From the NCBI GenBank assembly GCA_036873755.1, contig JAVTVY010025252.1:1-64000 (forward strand): a stretch of DNA of 64,000 nucleotides, given 5' to 3'. The notes under the pieces were generated by a model. That model was not told the DNA's origin, made no database searches, and saw only the letters and a program-made list of their open reading frames with translations. Position numbers and translations under genes: made by a program. Positions 33,784 to 46,700 of the stretch are shown piece by piece; the first letter of the stretch is position 1; every line of letters begins with the position of its first letter. The DNA comes from Hanleya hanleyi (taxonomy: Eukaryota; Mollusca; Polyplacophora; Lepidopleurida; Hanleyidae).

Positions 33784-35370
33784 AGAGAGAGAGAATTAAG
33801 GTTTAACGTCGCGTTCAGCAACAAAATTCTAAGTACTCAAGCCAATAACTTAGTAATCCAACACATTAAAACATACACATTGAAACTTATGCAACAAATT
33901 TCTCTCAAATAACCCAAGACACAGTCCTGCCTCGCCCGACTAAAATGATCATCCAAAGTAGTCACTCGATAAAAAGAATCTCTTACAAATCTATACAGTC
34001 GATAAGAATATGTTTCATTTTGAGATCTACGTGGCATGGAATACACCTTGGGACTGGCTCTTGTTTTAGTAAATGTTCACGAGTATGGCCGATTTTACAT
34101 TCCCTGATCATGGCTTGATCGAAACTTTTCTGGCCCTTCAGATGAGTATAGCCTACATTTTTTTAACTCATGAAGTTATTATTTACAGCATCCCGTAAGG
34201 ATTGAAACAGTCCTCTCACAAAAGTACAGATAGAGGGTCTGAAATCGCTATAAGGGATTCCAACAGGATCACCATCATCATCTAGGGCTGCCTTAGCCAT
34301 TCTATTAGTCTCAATTTTACCTTTGATGCCAACGTGACTAGGCAACCAACAAAACACAATATCAATCTGTTGATATCTACAGTCATATAATTGAAGAACA
34401 TTCAAGATCCACTTTTGATCGTTTGCAGGCATGACAGTGAATCTGAGAATATGACATATTTTTTCCTTTTAGTGGACCCAACACCTTCCTAAGCCAAAAA
34501 TATAGCTTTTGCTTCTGCAGTGAATATCAAACTTTTACCTGGCAGTCGACAGGTTTTAGTTTTGCAACTAAACATAGTAGCACATGCTACTCTCTCACCA
34601 TCCTTAGAACCATCTGTATAAACAGCCTGATGTGATCTGTATTTTTCTCTTAGCAGACCAAATTCTTGTGCATACAAGAGCTGGCTCGTATTTACCTTTT
34701 TATATATTTTTTATATTTCGTTAGTGTAATATCTACTTCTGGTTGAGCTAACTGCCAAGGTGGAATTGGTATGAGCTTGTTAGGTAAAATTCGACTAATC
34801 TTAATACCAGCTGCTACAATGTGTGGTTTCATACGAATTACAAGAGGTGGAATAATGGAGGGTTTCTTTAAATAGAGATCCGCGAACTGATGTTTGAAAA
34901 CACAGTTATATGCAGGATTCGAGTGATTTGATCGCAATTTTGTGATATATTGCAGCGATAGTTTAATTCTACGAAGTTCTAAAGGAAATTCATCTGCTTC
35001 GACATATAAGCTTTCTTTAGGAGATGTTCTGAACGCTACACGGCCAAGTCAGTCCTTGATGAAGTATAGGATCCAGCTTTGCCACGTTTGACTTGCTTGC
35101 ACCGCTGTAAACAATAGAGCCATAATCAAGTTTGGAACGATCAAGTGATCAATATAAATGGAGAAGTGTTTGCTGATCTCCTCCCCACTTATAGTTGGCA
35201 ACTACCTTCAACAAATCAAGAGCTTTCGTGCGCTTAGATTTCAAGCAATTTATATGTGACAATCGGTGGTCAAACAATATTCCTAGAAATTTTACCTCTT
35301 TCACTACTTTGATCTCAGTTCCATCTTAGTACTGGATCTTTGTGCTGGAAATACTTTATCGTTAAATATA
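33784..35370 (-). mobile_element. 5'-truncated LINE with RT C-terminus and RNase H
   Basis: The minus strand from about 35340 reads V-K-E-V-K-F-L-G-I-L-F-D-H, S-K-L-D-Y-G-S-I-V-Y, E-S-L-Y-V-E-A-D-E (RT thumb region), then P-P-W (34760), V-Y-T-D-G-S-K-D-G (RNase H, about 34625) and W-L-P-S-H-V-G-I-K-G (about 34340). Stops and frameshifts break it. This order is that of RNase-H-bearing LINEs of the I/Nimb/Jockey group. Its 3' end, cgcgacgttaaaccttaatt followed by (ct)n at 33784-33800, shares the acgttaaacc tail of the SINEs. Confidence 0.75.
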
Positions 35371-36052
35371 GCAAATGTTAAATGCATGCCACACAGATAT
35401 TGCACGCTGAGTCAAGGGTTGCCTCCTATTGCGCGCGCGCTTCAGACATAATTCTCTCTCACTCGCGCGCATCAGACATTGTTGAAGACCCCATTCAAGA
35501 CGCCACCATCTTTCCGGCTCCTAGTGAACGTTGAATGCCATGTGCTCCTATAACTTTCTTCTGGCTTGAGACAATTGCCTTGATCCCAAAGATATCCGAG
35601 TGTCACGGCCTTCCGACTGAATACATGTTACCGACCCCAATTACGTCACTAGTGACAGCGCACGTGTCCCGACAAAACACCATTACCACACTACCAAAAC
35701 TTTTGTCCTTCAATTGGGCTCCAGGAGGTCTTTTCAAGATTTTTTATTCTATCAGGTTATCCACAGTTACCCAATATCATCCTGACGAAGTTTTAGGACA
35801 TTTGGACCAAAACTGCGGACGTACGAAACAAACAAAAAATGGGAGGTTATTAAACTTGTATTAAGATTGCAATAATTTTAAAACTTTAGACCATTGTTAG
35901 TCGGAGTCCATTCAGGTGAACGAAGTAAAAGAAGCTTGAAATATTGTCCTTTTGTCCAATGTTGACCGCGATGGTCTTTACATTTATAGGTTCCTCTCCG
36001 GCGAAAGTAAAGCACACAAGTCAACATTTTGGAGTAACGAGACAATATTTTA
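35371..36052. other. Intron/intergenic DNA, nothing recognised
   Basis: Contains a (GC)n-like cgcgcgcgcttcagac stretch and its near repeat at 35465, otherwise no gene or repeat structure that I can support. Confidence 0.4.
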
Positions 36053-37060
36053 GGAGAGCTTACATCATGCTACACTAATTCAACTCATCCACTACCCTCA
36101 GGAGCGTGTCCCCAATCCCGGGCATCAATCTTCCTAAACTAAGCTTCGCCCGAGCTCATGCCTTAATATATTCAGGAAGCTTACATAATTCTGCACGTAT
36201 TCAACCCATCCATTACCCTCAAGTGCATGTTCCCACCCCCGGAGCACCAAGCCCCACCGTCTATCTCCGAAACTAAGCCTCGCCCGATTTCATACCCTCA
36301 CATTTTCCTCGAGCTTACATCATACTACACTTATTCAGCCCGCCCACTACACTCGGGAGTATGTCCCCCCGGGGCAGCGACCCCACCGTTATCTCCTAAA
36401 CGAAGCTTCACCGGGCTCCATACCCTCCAATATTCTGGGAGCATACATCATACTGCACTTATGCCATGCATTGCCCAAATCCATATCTTTCTATTTCAAT
36501 TTCAAATTTGAAACTAAAATTTATATTTTAACCCGAGATATGTTCCTTGCTATTTTGTTTCTATTGTTTTAAATTTCTGTCCCACCCTCTATCTCCTAAA
36601 GTAAGTGTCGCTCGAACCCCTACCCTAATTATATTTTTGAAGCTGACATCATGCTGAACTTATTCAACCAAGCCACTACCCTCTGAACCATGCCCCCACC
36701 CCTTGGCCACCGATCCCCATCCATCTCCTAAACAAAGATTTGCCCGACCCCATACCCAATATATTCCGAAAGCTTACATCGCGCTACACTTATTGAACCC
36801 ATCCACTACTCTAGAAATCATGGCACTACCCCCGGGGCACCGAGCCTCACCCTGTATATGGCAAAAAAGGCCCCAGTCAACCCCACACCCTCATATATTT
36901 GCGGAGCTTACACTATGCATCATTAATTCATCTCATCCACTATCCTCACTAAATGAGTGACAAAGCCAAATCCCCCCTCCTATACGAAGCCACGCCCGAC
37001 CGCATACCCTCATATGCTCTGGGAAGTTACATCATGCTACACATTTTCAATGCATTGCCC
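36053..37060 (+). repeat. Degenerate tandem repeat, about 125-130-bp unit
   Basis: Units begin near 36053, 36174, 36305, 36436, 36645, 36772, 36905 and 37020. The common pattern is gcttacatcatgctacact, attcaaccc-tccactaccct, gtcccc-ccc-gg-gcacc, tctcctaaac-aagcttcgcc and cataccct. An unrelated AT-rich segment splits it at 36485-36590. It lies between the two alternative first exons. Confidence 0.75.
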
Positions 37061-37432
37061 GACCCATATATCCTCATATTTCAATTTTAAGTTTTGAAAC
37101 TTCTATTCAATTTGAAATATTTTCAATTTATGTTCTATTGTTTTATATTTTTGTTGATTTTTTTCTAAAAAAAACATGTTGATTTATGTTTTTTAAATAT
37201 AATATGTGTTTTTTTCGAGTAATTGCTGTGGCTACAAGGCTTGTTTAGCTCCGCCACTCCTCCTTGAATTGCAGTCTCAAAAGGGCTCGATCTCAAGTGG
37301 AGTCCCATGTCTTATGTAGTGAAGCCCGTAGGTCGTAGTGTATGACAAACATACAACATACATGAGCACACTTGGTCAGGCACAGTGCAATCGCAAGCAT
37401 ACATTGAATGAAGCAGACGACAGCGCGGTAAC

Positions 37433-37777
37433 ATGGCGAAGTCGCAGTTCAGCATCCATCCGGCAGACTATGCTGTCTTTTGTGTGACTACGGCTATAGC
37501 ACTCGGAATCGGTATCTACCATGCTTTGTCCGGTGGTGGCCAAAAGTCAACTGTTAAATATCTAGTTGGAGACAGGACCATGAACATGTTTCCCGTGTCG
37601 CTGTCCTTGGTTGTCACATACATGTCGTCCATATTTCTTCTGGGTAATCCGGCCGAGGCTTATGTGTACGGACTGCCAGGTCTACTCGTGTTCATCGGTA
37701 TCATTCTTGCTAATACTGCCGCAGCTTGGATAAATGTACCTCTAATCCATCCCTTGAAAATAACAAGTGCATACGAG
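37433..37777 (+). CDS. SLC5 exon 1B (N-terminus, TM1-3)
   Basis: 115 codons, ATG in the context gcggtaacATGGCG, donor gag|gtgagt, phase 0. The motif G-D-R-T-M-N-M-F-P-V-S-L-S-L and L-G-N-P-A-E-A-Y-V-Y-G-L correspond to TM1-TM2 of SLC5 proteins; the end I-T-S-A-Y-E joins naturally to Y-L-L-L-R-F of exon 2, which reconstitutes the family motif T-S-x-Y-E-Y-L-x-x-R-F. Confidence 0.88.
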
Positions 37778-40700
37778 GTGAGTCGTTCTCCCACAATGTA
37801 TCTACATGTATATGCCATATATTACAAACGTCTCGTCCGTCATTCATAATTCAGCCGTCGTCCATTAGAGAATATCCGCGTCCATAATCCAAAGACCTAT
37901 CCCATATTCCATATAACAGTATAGCACCAAGTTAAAAAAGACAATCATAGTATACATAAACATAGGCTTGTTTCCAGCAAGAGAGAAGCGGTCAACAGTT
38001 TTCAATGATGCCGGCAAGACATCATGATTTTCCAAAAATATCAAATCCGTATCGCTGATCAGTTTTCTTAATCCATAATATTCGTTGTAAAGTCGTCATC
38101 TAAAGAATGATGTATCTCAGTCAGGCTTTGATTGTGACTGTTCATATGAGTACCATGAGGATCTAGAAGTACACGGGTTCATACGGCCCCTAGCCCCGGG
38201 TTAAGCGGAATTAGACACAAGTTACGAAACGTAACGCCATAGATCTTGCACGCTATGCTCGTATTTTGCTATCAGCATGCGATATGTATAGCTAAATTTG
38301 AGAAACTTTGAGTGGAGGCGCTTGGTGGTGTAGCCCGGTTTTATAAGTTTCTGCAACAATGTTTTGTGACGTTGATTAAAATCGTCACATTTAACACAGG
38401 ATCTAGCAAATGCTACAGGCGTGATATGTATACGCCATATGCAGGTCCCACTGGAATATCACTGTCCAGAAAGGGATAGTTTACGATGTCGAAATTGTAA
38501 TCATCTCTTTTGTCATACAGTCGACGAGAGAGAAGGCCCGCTTCATTTTTATAGAGATATAGGTCTAAATACGATGTGCCTGTAGGGTTATCTGTAGTTT
38601 CCTTCAAATCCAGTGAAGGTGGATATATATCCTTCACTGCGTCATTTATATAGCGACTATCCACAGCGAGAAGATATATATGCCTTAAGGCAAAAGTAGG
38701 TACCTTCATTCCCTATGTCCAGCTTATGCTTTCATATAGATGCAACTATCCTTCTGGACAAATACGACTAATGAATATCGGATATTGCCAATGTTATATT
38801 ATTAAATGCTATCCCTACAGAGGCACGAAAAGACACATGACTTTCATATCCAGACCATGCAATATCTGTATGCACGCAATATTTCCCGAATTCCATGCTC
38901 ATCTACAACTTTTATTGTTCAATGCGTATAACTACAAACACCGTTAGTAGTTTCAGTTGCGAAAGCAAGTATCAGATCCGACTCGAGGATACCAGTGACA
39001 GATTCGTCAGTCAATAGCCAGTCTTCATACATAAATACTCTTTGTTCATAAATCGGGGCAGGCAGAGAATATAATTCTATGTGAGCAAAAACTATATATT
39101 GTTAAGCGGTTTCGGTGACAAACGCCTTTTCAAAACAAAATATTTCGTTTCACGAGTATTTATATATTGACGAAATTTACCATTGGTTACAATCCGAAAT
39201 AGGACAAGATTAAAAAATAAAATATCTTGCGTGAAATGCAAACATGATGAAAGTTATTTATAACAATTGGGTTAAAAGTGGTAACTTTTCAGAACGGGGC
39301 AGCTAACAATTAAATCCAATTGTAATCATCACCCTGCTGTAGAGCCGACATGAGAGAAAATGAAAGTTCGTCTCCACAGAGGCACGGGTCTGATATGATT
39401 TCCTATCTGGGCTATCGCAGGTGTACCACAAGTTCAGTTGATGTATAACCTTCGAGGTGTCACCTGTAAATGGATCATCTAATTCAAGAATACAATCGTC
39501 TAGTTCGTCATTCATTATCCAGTCGTTGTCCATTAAAGCATTTTCTCGCCCATAATTCAAAGACCACCATTAGCACACACAAAAAACAACAACCATATTA
39601 TACATAAATCTAGACGAGTGTCCTGTAAAAGAGAAGTTTCCAATGATGCCAGCAAGATATCATGTTCCAAATATCACATCCGTATCACTGACCAGATTTC
39701 TTAATCCATATGATTTCCGTGAAAAAAATCGTTATCCAGAGAATGATGTATCCCAGGAGTCATGCGTTGATTTGGGGTTCATATCTGAACATCACCATGA
39801 TCATCTAAGCTTATATAGCTTTTGACGAATGAGAAGGAAATTGACTTATAATAATCATTTTCAGTAGTTTTTTGTATGTATATAGTCGTACTCACAAGAG
39901 AAAATATAGGTGTGACAGAAGAGTTGCACAATACCCGAGGGAATATCTACATGTATACGATTTTGGTGTGTCTTGTTCGTGAATCTACTACTGCCTATTT
40001 TAGCTGTACTTCGCATGTTATACGTGAGGACATGGTTGTGTTACTAACAGAACGCGGAATCCGGTCAAAGAAATTCAGGATCATTTTGAACAGCTAAAAT
40101 GGGTCTTGGTCGCGATCTAATATCGAGGTTTCATGTAGACAGCCTGAATTCCATTCACCACAACGATACGGTCTGAAACTTCATTTCGGAAGTGGACCAC
40201 CCAAATGAAGAGCTGATCATGACAAACTACTGAGGTCAAAGTCGGATCAAGTTAATTCGATCTGATTCGATAAATGTTTTAAAGGGCTGATTACAGTGTG
40301 AATAGGGTAGTTCAATCGTGTATTCTGTCACTCCGTATGGACGACAAATGACTATTGACTGTGAGATGTGACGCATTCATCCTATTTCAAAAGTTATTCA
40401 AATACTCCCACTTCAATAGTCAATATTCGTGTACAAACAATAAATAAATTCTTGACATTGATAAGCGAATATCATCGTGGCGTGCAAAAACATCGATTAA
40501 AAGTTGTAGCGTCATGTGTTTAATACCACATATAAAAGTTGTTTGGTGGGTGGGCCTACAGAGCATGAAAATAATGCCTTGTCGATCTGACTTTTCTTCG
40601 AGATGCTTCTCTCTTTCACTGAGACAAATGGATTATGTTAATGGTCATTCCCACGTTATACATAAATACGTATACGTATAGATTTATGGAGGGATATCGT

Positions 40701-43700
40701 CACTGGACCTTGTAAAGTCAAGAGGATCACTGCTGCATTCCCAATGTTGGACTGGAAACAACGTGCGCCACATTGCAGGAACGAAAAGTACTTATTTTCT
40801 GCTTTTCTGGATCAGTGATACGCGGATTATGGACGCGGATATTCTCTAATGGACGACGGCTGAATTATGAATGACGGCCCAGACGCTTGTAATAGAATAT
40901 CTCACATGTTAACCAGGTATTCATTCTGATTTCCGTCAGAGAATGCTGGTCCTTTCCATATATTTTAAATCATTGTTCATCAAAAAATGCAATGATATTT
41001 TCACAGAAAACATATCGTGCTGTTCAGCCGAACTGAAGATGATATATACCTTTACGACACAATGCACGAATACCTGGCCTAGTTCCTTACTCTCGAGCTC
41101 GGTATTATTTATGTACGTACCACAGTTTCGATGTACCTATCTACAATACACATACACCAAGGTCAGCTAAAGTGTAGTTTGAAGTAGACACATAGACGCA
41201 TTTTTGTTCTACATATTGTATTTAATATGTATTCACACCGTGTACACCCTGTATACAAATACTTATATCAAGCCAGCACTTCTGCCGTTCTGAAGATGGA
41301 ATTACTTGGATAAAGCTTGTATAATCCCACACTCTATTCAACCCAGCCCATTTTACAAAGCTTCTTTCATGGACTTTTAAACTGTATCATCTACAGAATA
41401 ACAATAGCAAAGGTGAACAAACAGAGGAAAGTATACCAAACATATGCGACCTGTACCTTTCATTTTTAGGTCATAGTATAATTGTAGTGCCATGACTTTG
41501 CAATATGAAATTCAACGGATGTCAAAGGGCTCGTTTATGCTGTAGCAGTTGGTGTTTAACGTTGATATTAAATGTTTATCTTTGTATTATGAATGACATA
41601 AAATGTACTGAGTAAGGGAATCTTTTACTCCCACAGATTAGTTTTACATAATTTAAACATAAGGGAATCCTAGTTGTCTCATGCATGGTATAATGAAGGA
41701 ATCGTAACACTCGTTACCGCCTCAGATGAAATGTAAATGAATCATGATCAATCACATGTAAAAGCAAATGAAACACATGTAATAGGATCGCATATGTAAC
41801 ACAACAGTTGACCTTGTTAAAGTGCAATATAAAATCGGTCACGAATGTATGCCTCGTTAACTGCAAGTGTAAATCAATTTGACAACGCGATCAATCTGGA
41901 AAATCAATGCAATTTTTATGACTAATCTTAATATCCTGCATGGTCTCTGATTTTCACTACTCAACATATTAATATTAATTAAAGTCAACACTTTCAGACC
42001 CAGGCTTTTTGTATCCAAACCTGAGAAATCGTTATGTTTTACCCAAGGATTCATGGTGCCTATAACTTTCCACAATAAATGTCTGTATGGCCTGTTTACA
42101 CAAATGTGTGATAAGTTAGGGTTTAACAAAGCACTACTTATCCGCGGTCCTCTTAACCACGCCAGTGGAGTGGCCGAGCTAGCTCCTATCCGCTCGGAAG
42201 ATGCTCATGGTAAAACTCTACCACGGCAAAAACACCAACGATTCATTTGTATTCCGATAGCCTATTAGAATACCATCTATTCCGAACGCACTGAGCGCCC
42301 ATGAATTAAATCGCGATTGTTTTCAGTTATTAACTAGCCAAGTTTAGTATTGGACTAACATATAATGAACGTAAACATATTTCCTCTTAGCTATATGCAC
42401 GCAAGATTATGAACGAGATAGAGGAAACTGGAATAAAATGTGTGAATTTATTGAAGTATAAGCGTCGAGTCCATCGTTCAATAATCAACCATCGTCCATT
42501 GAAAAATTTCCGCGTCCATAATCCAAGAACCTAATTCATGTAACGGAATTAGCACCAAATTGAAAACAAATCATAGAATACATAAAGTCTGCTTATTCTG
42601 TCTCAGGAAACCACACATTATCCATTGGTAATGTATCGATATTCCGTGAACATCATCCACTTCTTGTGAACGTTCCCCAAGCGTGGATTGATTACATCGT
42701 GACGGAAAGGCAAGGCAATTAACACTATATGTTTCGTTATTTTGTAATCAAGATACTATTGGACCCCTTCCGAGGGGCAGGGGGCATTTTCTTGTCCTCA
42801 CCTCCTGAATGACCGCCCCATCCCTTTCCCTTGACATACATTATAAACGTTTCCTTAGTAGAAGCATTTCATCCGTGAGGTCTTCATGGGTACTCACGGC
42901 ATTCTCGGACGGCTCTGGACGGGTTTAAGAGGAGCAACCAGTTTAACAGCTCTTCTCGATTGCTAAGAAGTCTTTCTTTGCAGCTAATTTCAAGACATTA
43001 ACTACTCGATATTGTGTAATGGTCAACGCATTTGTGTTAGCATTTAATGTAATATTTCTTCTTTTAATATTTCTTCTTTTTTGACAGTATTTACTCTTGC
43101 GATTCAAATCAAAAGCGGTGCAAAAGGTGGGGTCGCTTTTGGGCATTGTGAAAAATGTAAGTACTCCATCTTGCGGGCATATTAATACTTCATATTGCGA
43201 GCATATTAACACTCCATCTTGCGGGCATATTCCCCTTCAGCCACACCGTTTGTGTATGGATCTCTAGTATTGTGTGCATTTATATCAATTTCTGTTGCCT
43301 AGTTATAGTTCGGTGGACCCATTCTAGAGAGAATAATTATACGAAAACAAAAGATGAATACCGATAAATGATATATAAGAAATCCACCAGAATTTGGCAA
43401 GTCAAGTCTAAACTAATACGAACATGATTTCAACAAAAACATGCATGTCTTTCTTTCAGTCAGTTTACATGGGAATAGTTCTCTATGGACCAGCCATTGC
43501 ACTGGATGCTGGTATGTATCAATGATGTTTACATTGTATCATAAACAAACGTAAAAGATCTCGATTTTAAGACCCGGTAATTGGCGTTGGACTTCTTCAC
43601 ATGGCTTTTTCTTATTCTCTTTCCTCGCAATGTCTTGTTACTGCAGGAACAAAGGTCACGTTACCGGCGCAAACAGCGAACTTATTTTTTCAGGTTAAAT

Positions 43701-46700
43701 CAAATATATGTGTAATTTACTCGGTTGTGTGTGTGGGTGTGTATTGGAAGAATAGCTGTATTAGCCGTATATATATATGGACGGCTCAGCAGGAAATCTC
43801 TGGCGTGTGGGCCTACAAACTTTATCGGATTTGTTATATCAGTGCGAAGACTCGTAGCCCCGCTAACCTTGTCAACGGCATCGTTTACAAAGTCGCGAAC
43901 ACGTGACCCGTTTTTTTCGCACCGCTATTGCAACTGTCTGGCTCGAATCACTAAAGTGCCAATTTGCATAGGTGCGGGTAATTCTCTTGTAGGTGAACGT
44001 GCGCAATGTAAACATTTAAAGATGTAATCGACCTCAATTTAATGTCAGAAGAATTTCTCCCATCACACCTTGTTTACCAGCAGAGTGCACTGCGTGGAAA
44101 ATGGTGAGAATGTATCTGTGTTGCATATTTACAGTTGCTTCTTTCCCCATCTGGGCTTCTATCCTCATTGTCGGCCTAACCTCTGTGATATACACATCCA
44201 TAGTAAGTATGTCATTCCTTTCCTTCAACTGATTTTTCTCACGTAATTTTATAGGTTTAGTCAGCTATCGCGAATTGATTTCAAACGAATAACTCTTCCG
44301 TAGATGATTTCATGTTCTTTTAAAAATATTGATATTGCATGTGAACTTAGTGAAAGGTGATTGTAAAGCCACAATTTTACGATATGCCCCGGATTGTAAA
44401 GCCAAAATTTTATGATATGCCTCGGCTGTCTTTTGTTTCTGCAAAAGATAGATCCACTGTCAGATCCGACATTCAATATTCAGCCGTCGTCCATGAAATA
44501 ATTTCCGCGTCAATAATCAAAAGACCTATTTCCTATAACAGTTAGCACCAATTCCAAATGTGTATGAAATAAAAATAATATAAAACATGTAAATATTATA
44601 CTATTTCGTCTAAAAAAACTCTGGATCCCCCCCCCCCCCCTCCCGCCCCGGTAATAGTGAAAGTCAGTAAAATTCATTTCTATCATGCTGAACGTGATGT
44701 ACACAGCCAGAAAAACGGTGTTGGCCCAACACCATTTTTTAGTGTTGAGGCCAGTTCAACACCAATAAGTGGTGTTGAGAAATGGTGTTGACATAATTCA
44801 ACACCAAAATGTGGTGTTGAGGCCAGTTCAACACCAAAAAACGGTGTTGAGAAAATGGTGTTGACCCAATCCAACACTGAAAAATGGTGTCGAGACCAGT
44901 TCAACACCAAAAACGGTGTTGAAAGAATGGTGTTGAAAATCTAACACTGAAAATTGGTGTTAGATCAGTTCAACACCAAAAAACAGTGTTAAGAAAAGGA
45001 GGTGTTTCGACACCAGTTTAACGCCAAAACGGTGTTAAGAGAATGGTGTTAAAATTCCAACATTGAAAAAACAAAACAAGGGTTATGTGAAACCCGGCAG
45101 GCTCGCCGTTTTGGTTTACGCCAATAAGAATGTTACCAACTACAAACTGATATTTTTTGAATTTACTTCAATTTCTAAATTTCAAATTTCAAGTTAAGAA
45201 AAATGCAATTTTAATTGCCAGCCCTTATAAAAAATACCATGGTTTACAACAGATTGAACCATGGTAACCACGGTAATACCATGGTTGTCATGGTAATAAC
45301 ATGGTGCATATGGTTTACATGGTACTACCATGGTACAGATGTACCATGGTTCAATGTACCATGGTTACTCTGTTCAACTATCGTAATACCATGGTACAGA
45401 TGAACCATGGTTCAATATACCATGGTTAACCACTTTGAACAATAGTAATAGCATGGTACATAACAACCATGGTACAATATACCATAGTTAACCAAAATAT
45501 TATTTCCCCGATTTTTTGGCGTAATGTTGTTAGTGACAAAAAAATACAATTGGAAGGATTTCAATTTACGACAAATAAATGAATGGGTGCAAAGTTATAT
45601 GCCTGTGAATAAAGTTGAATGGCTGACAGAATGGCTTAGAAACCGGTAAAGGTAAACAAATGATGTCTACCAAATGTACTGATTGTAATTTGTATAAGCA
45701 TGCCAATAGCATGGTGTGAGGCAGGAGAGAAATGTTGACCTCTGAACAGTTATATATTCGGTACTCTGATGAACGCTTGGCCTAGAACAAAAGACGTTCT
45801 TATTTTCCTGGCTGGAATCAGTGAGGCTTATAACATGTTTAATTGTGATCCCTGCATTAATTATGGGGATTATAAACAAGGATAGAGTCTCCCCGTAGTT
45901 CCCGGAAATAGAAATTCAACTCCGCAAACTTTGACCCTGCAGAGCTACGGCGTTGGCCTTGCTTCGATGAGAAGACGTATCACGAATAGACTGGCTGCCG
46001 ACTTAGCATGCTGTGCATACGGTTCAGTACCGCATGACAAAATTGCGTTTTGAAAGACAAGATTTGTGTAGCTGTCAGGGAGAAAAGTGATGAAAATCTT
46101 ACTAGCCACTGTGCTGATGAATAAAATATAGTTTTGAATATCCCTAAAATATGCATATATTCGGCAAAACTAGCTGCCTGGCGAATAGAAAAGGGAAATG
46201 TGCGGATAGCTGACAGTCAACATGTGCTTCAAAGCTTTATACGATTTTTCCTTAAAATTTGACTCAAGCGAATACGGAATTCTCAACTTTAATACAAGAG
46301 TATTTTTATCAAAAGTATTTGTCAGTTCAGTAGTTCAAGTTGCCGAATAAATCCTTCGTCGGATTTCGACTTGTCAGACAACAACAACACATACACTAGT
46401 CAATCTGACATTACGTCGCCGGAATTCTCTATTTTATTTTGTGTTTATCTGCGGTGATCAGTCAGGCTATTCGCCTCTTTCTCATGTGTCGATCACATGA
46501 CCTGCTGGGTGAGTTCCGGTCGTTTGACGTCGTGAGATTTGCATGGAGCATGCTAGTTTTTCGTTGACAGCGTCTGTTCCATATGAGTGAAAATTATACA
46601 AGTTGCTCGAAAGCTAATGTAGTTCTGAAATATTATCTACCAGAATCAAACTGCAAAACTACGTTTTAAAAATAATTCCCATTGACTTCAATGTTATTTT

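Noticed and set aside
43571..44030. Overlapping ORFs in SLC5 intron 3
   Set aside because: No motif; SLC5 exon 4 at 44135 fits the protein and phase directly after exon 3, so nothing is missing here.
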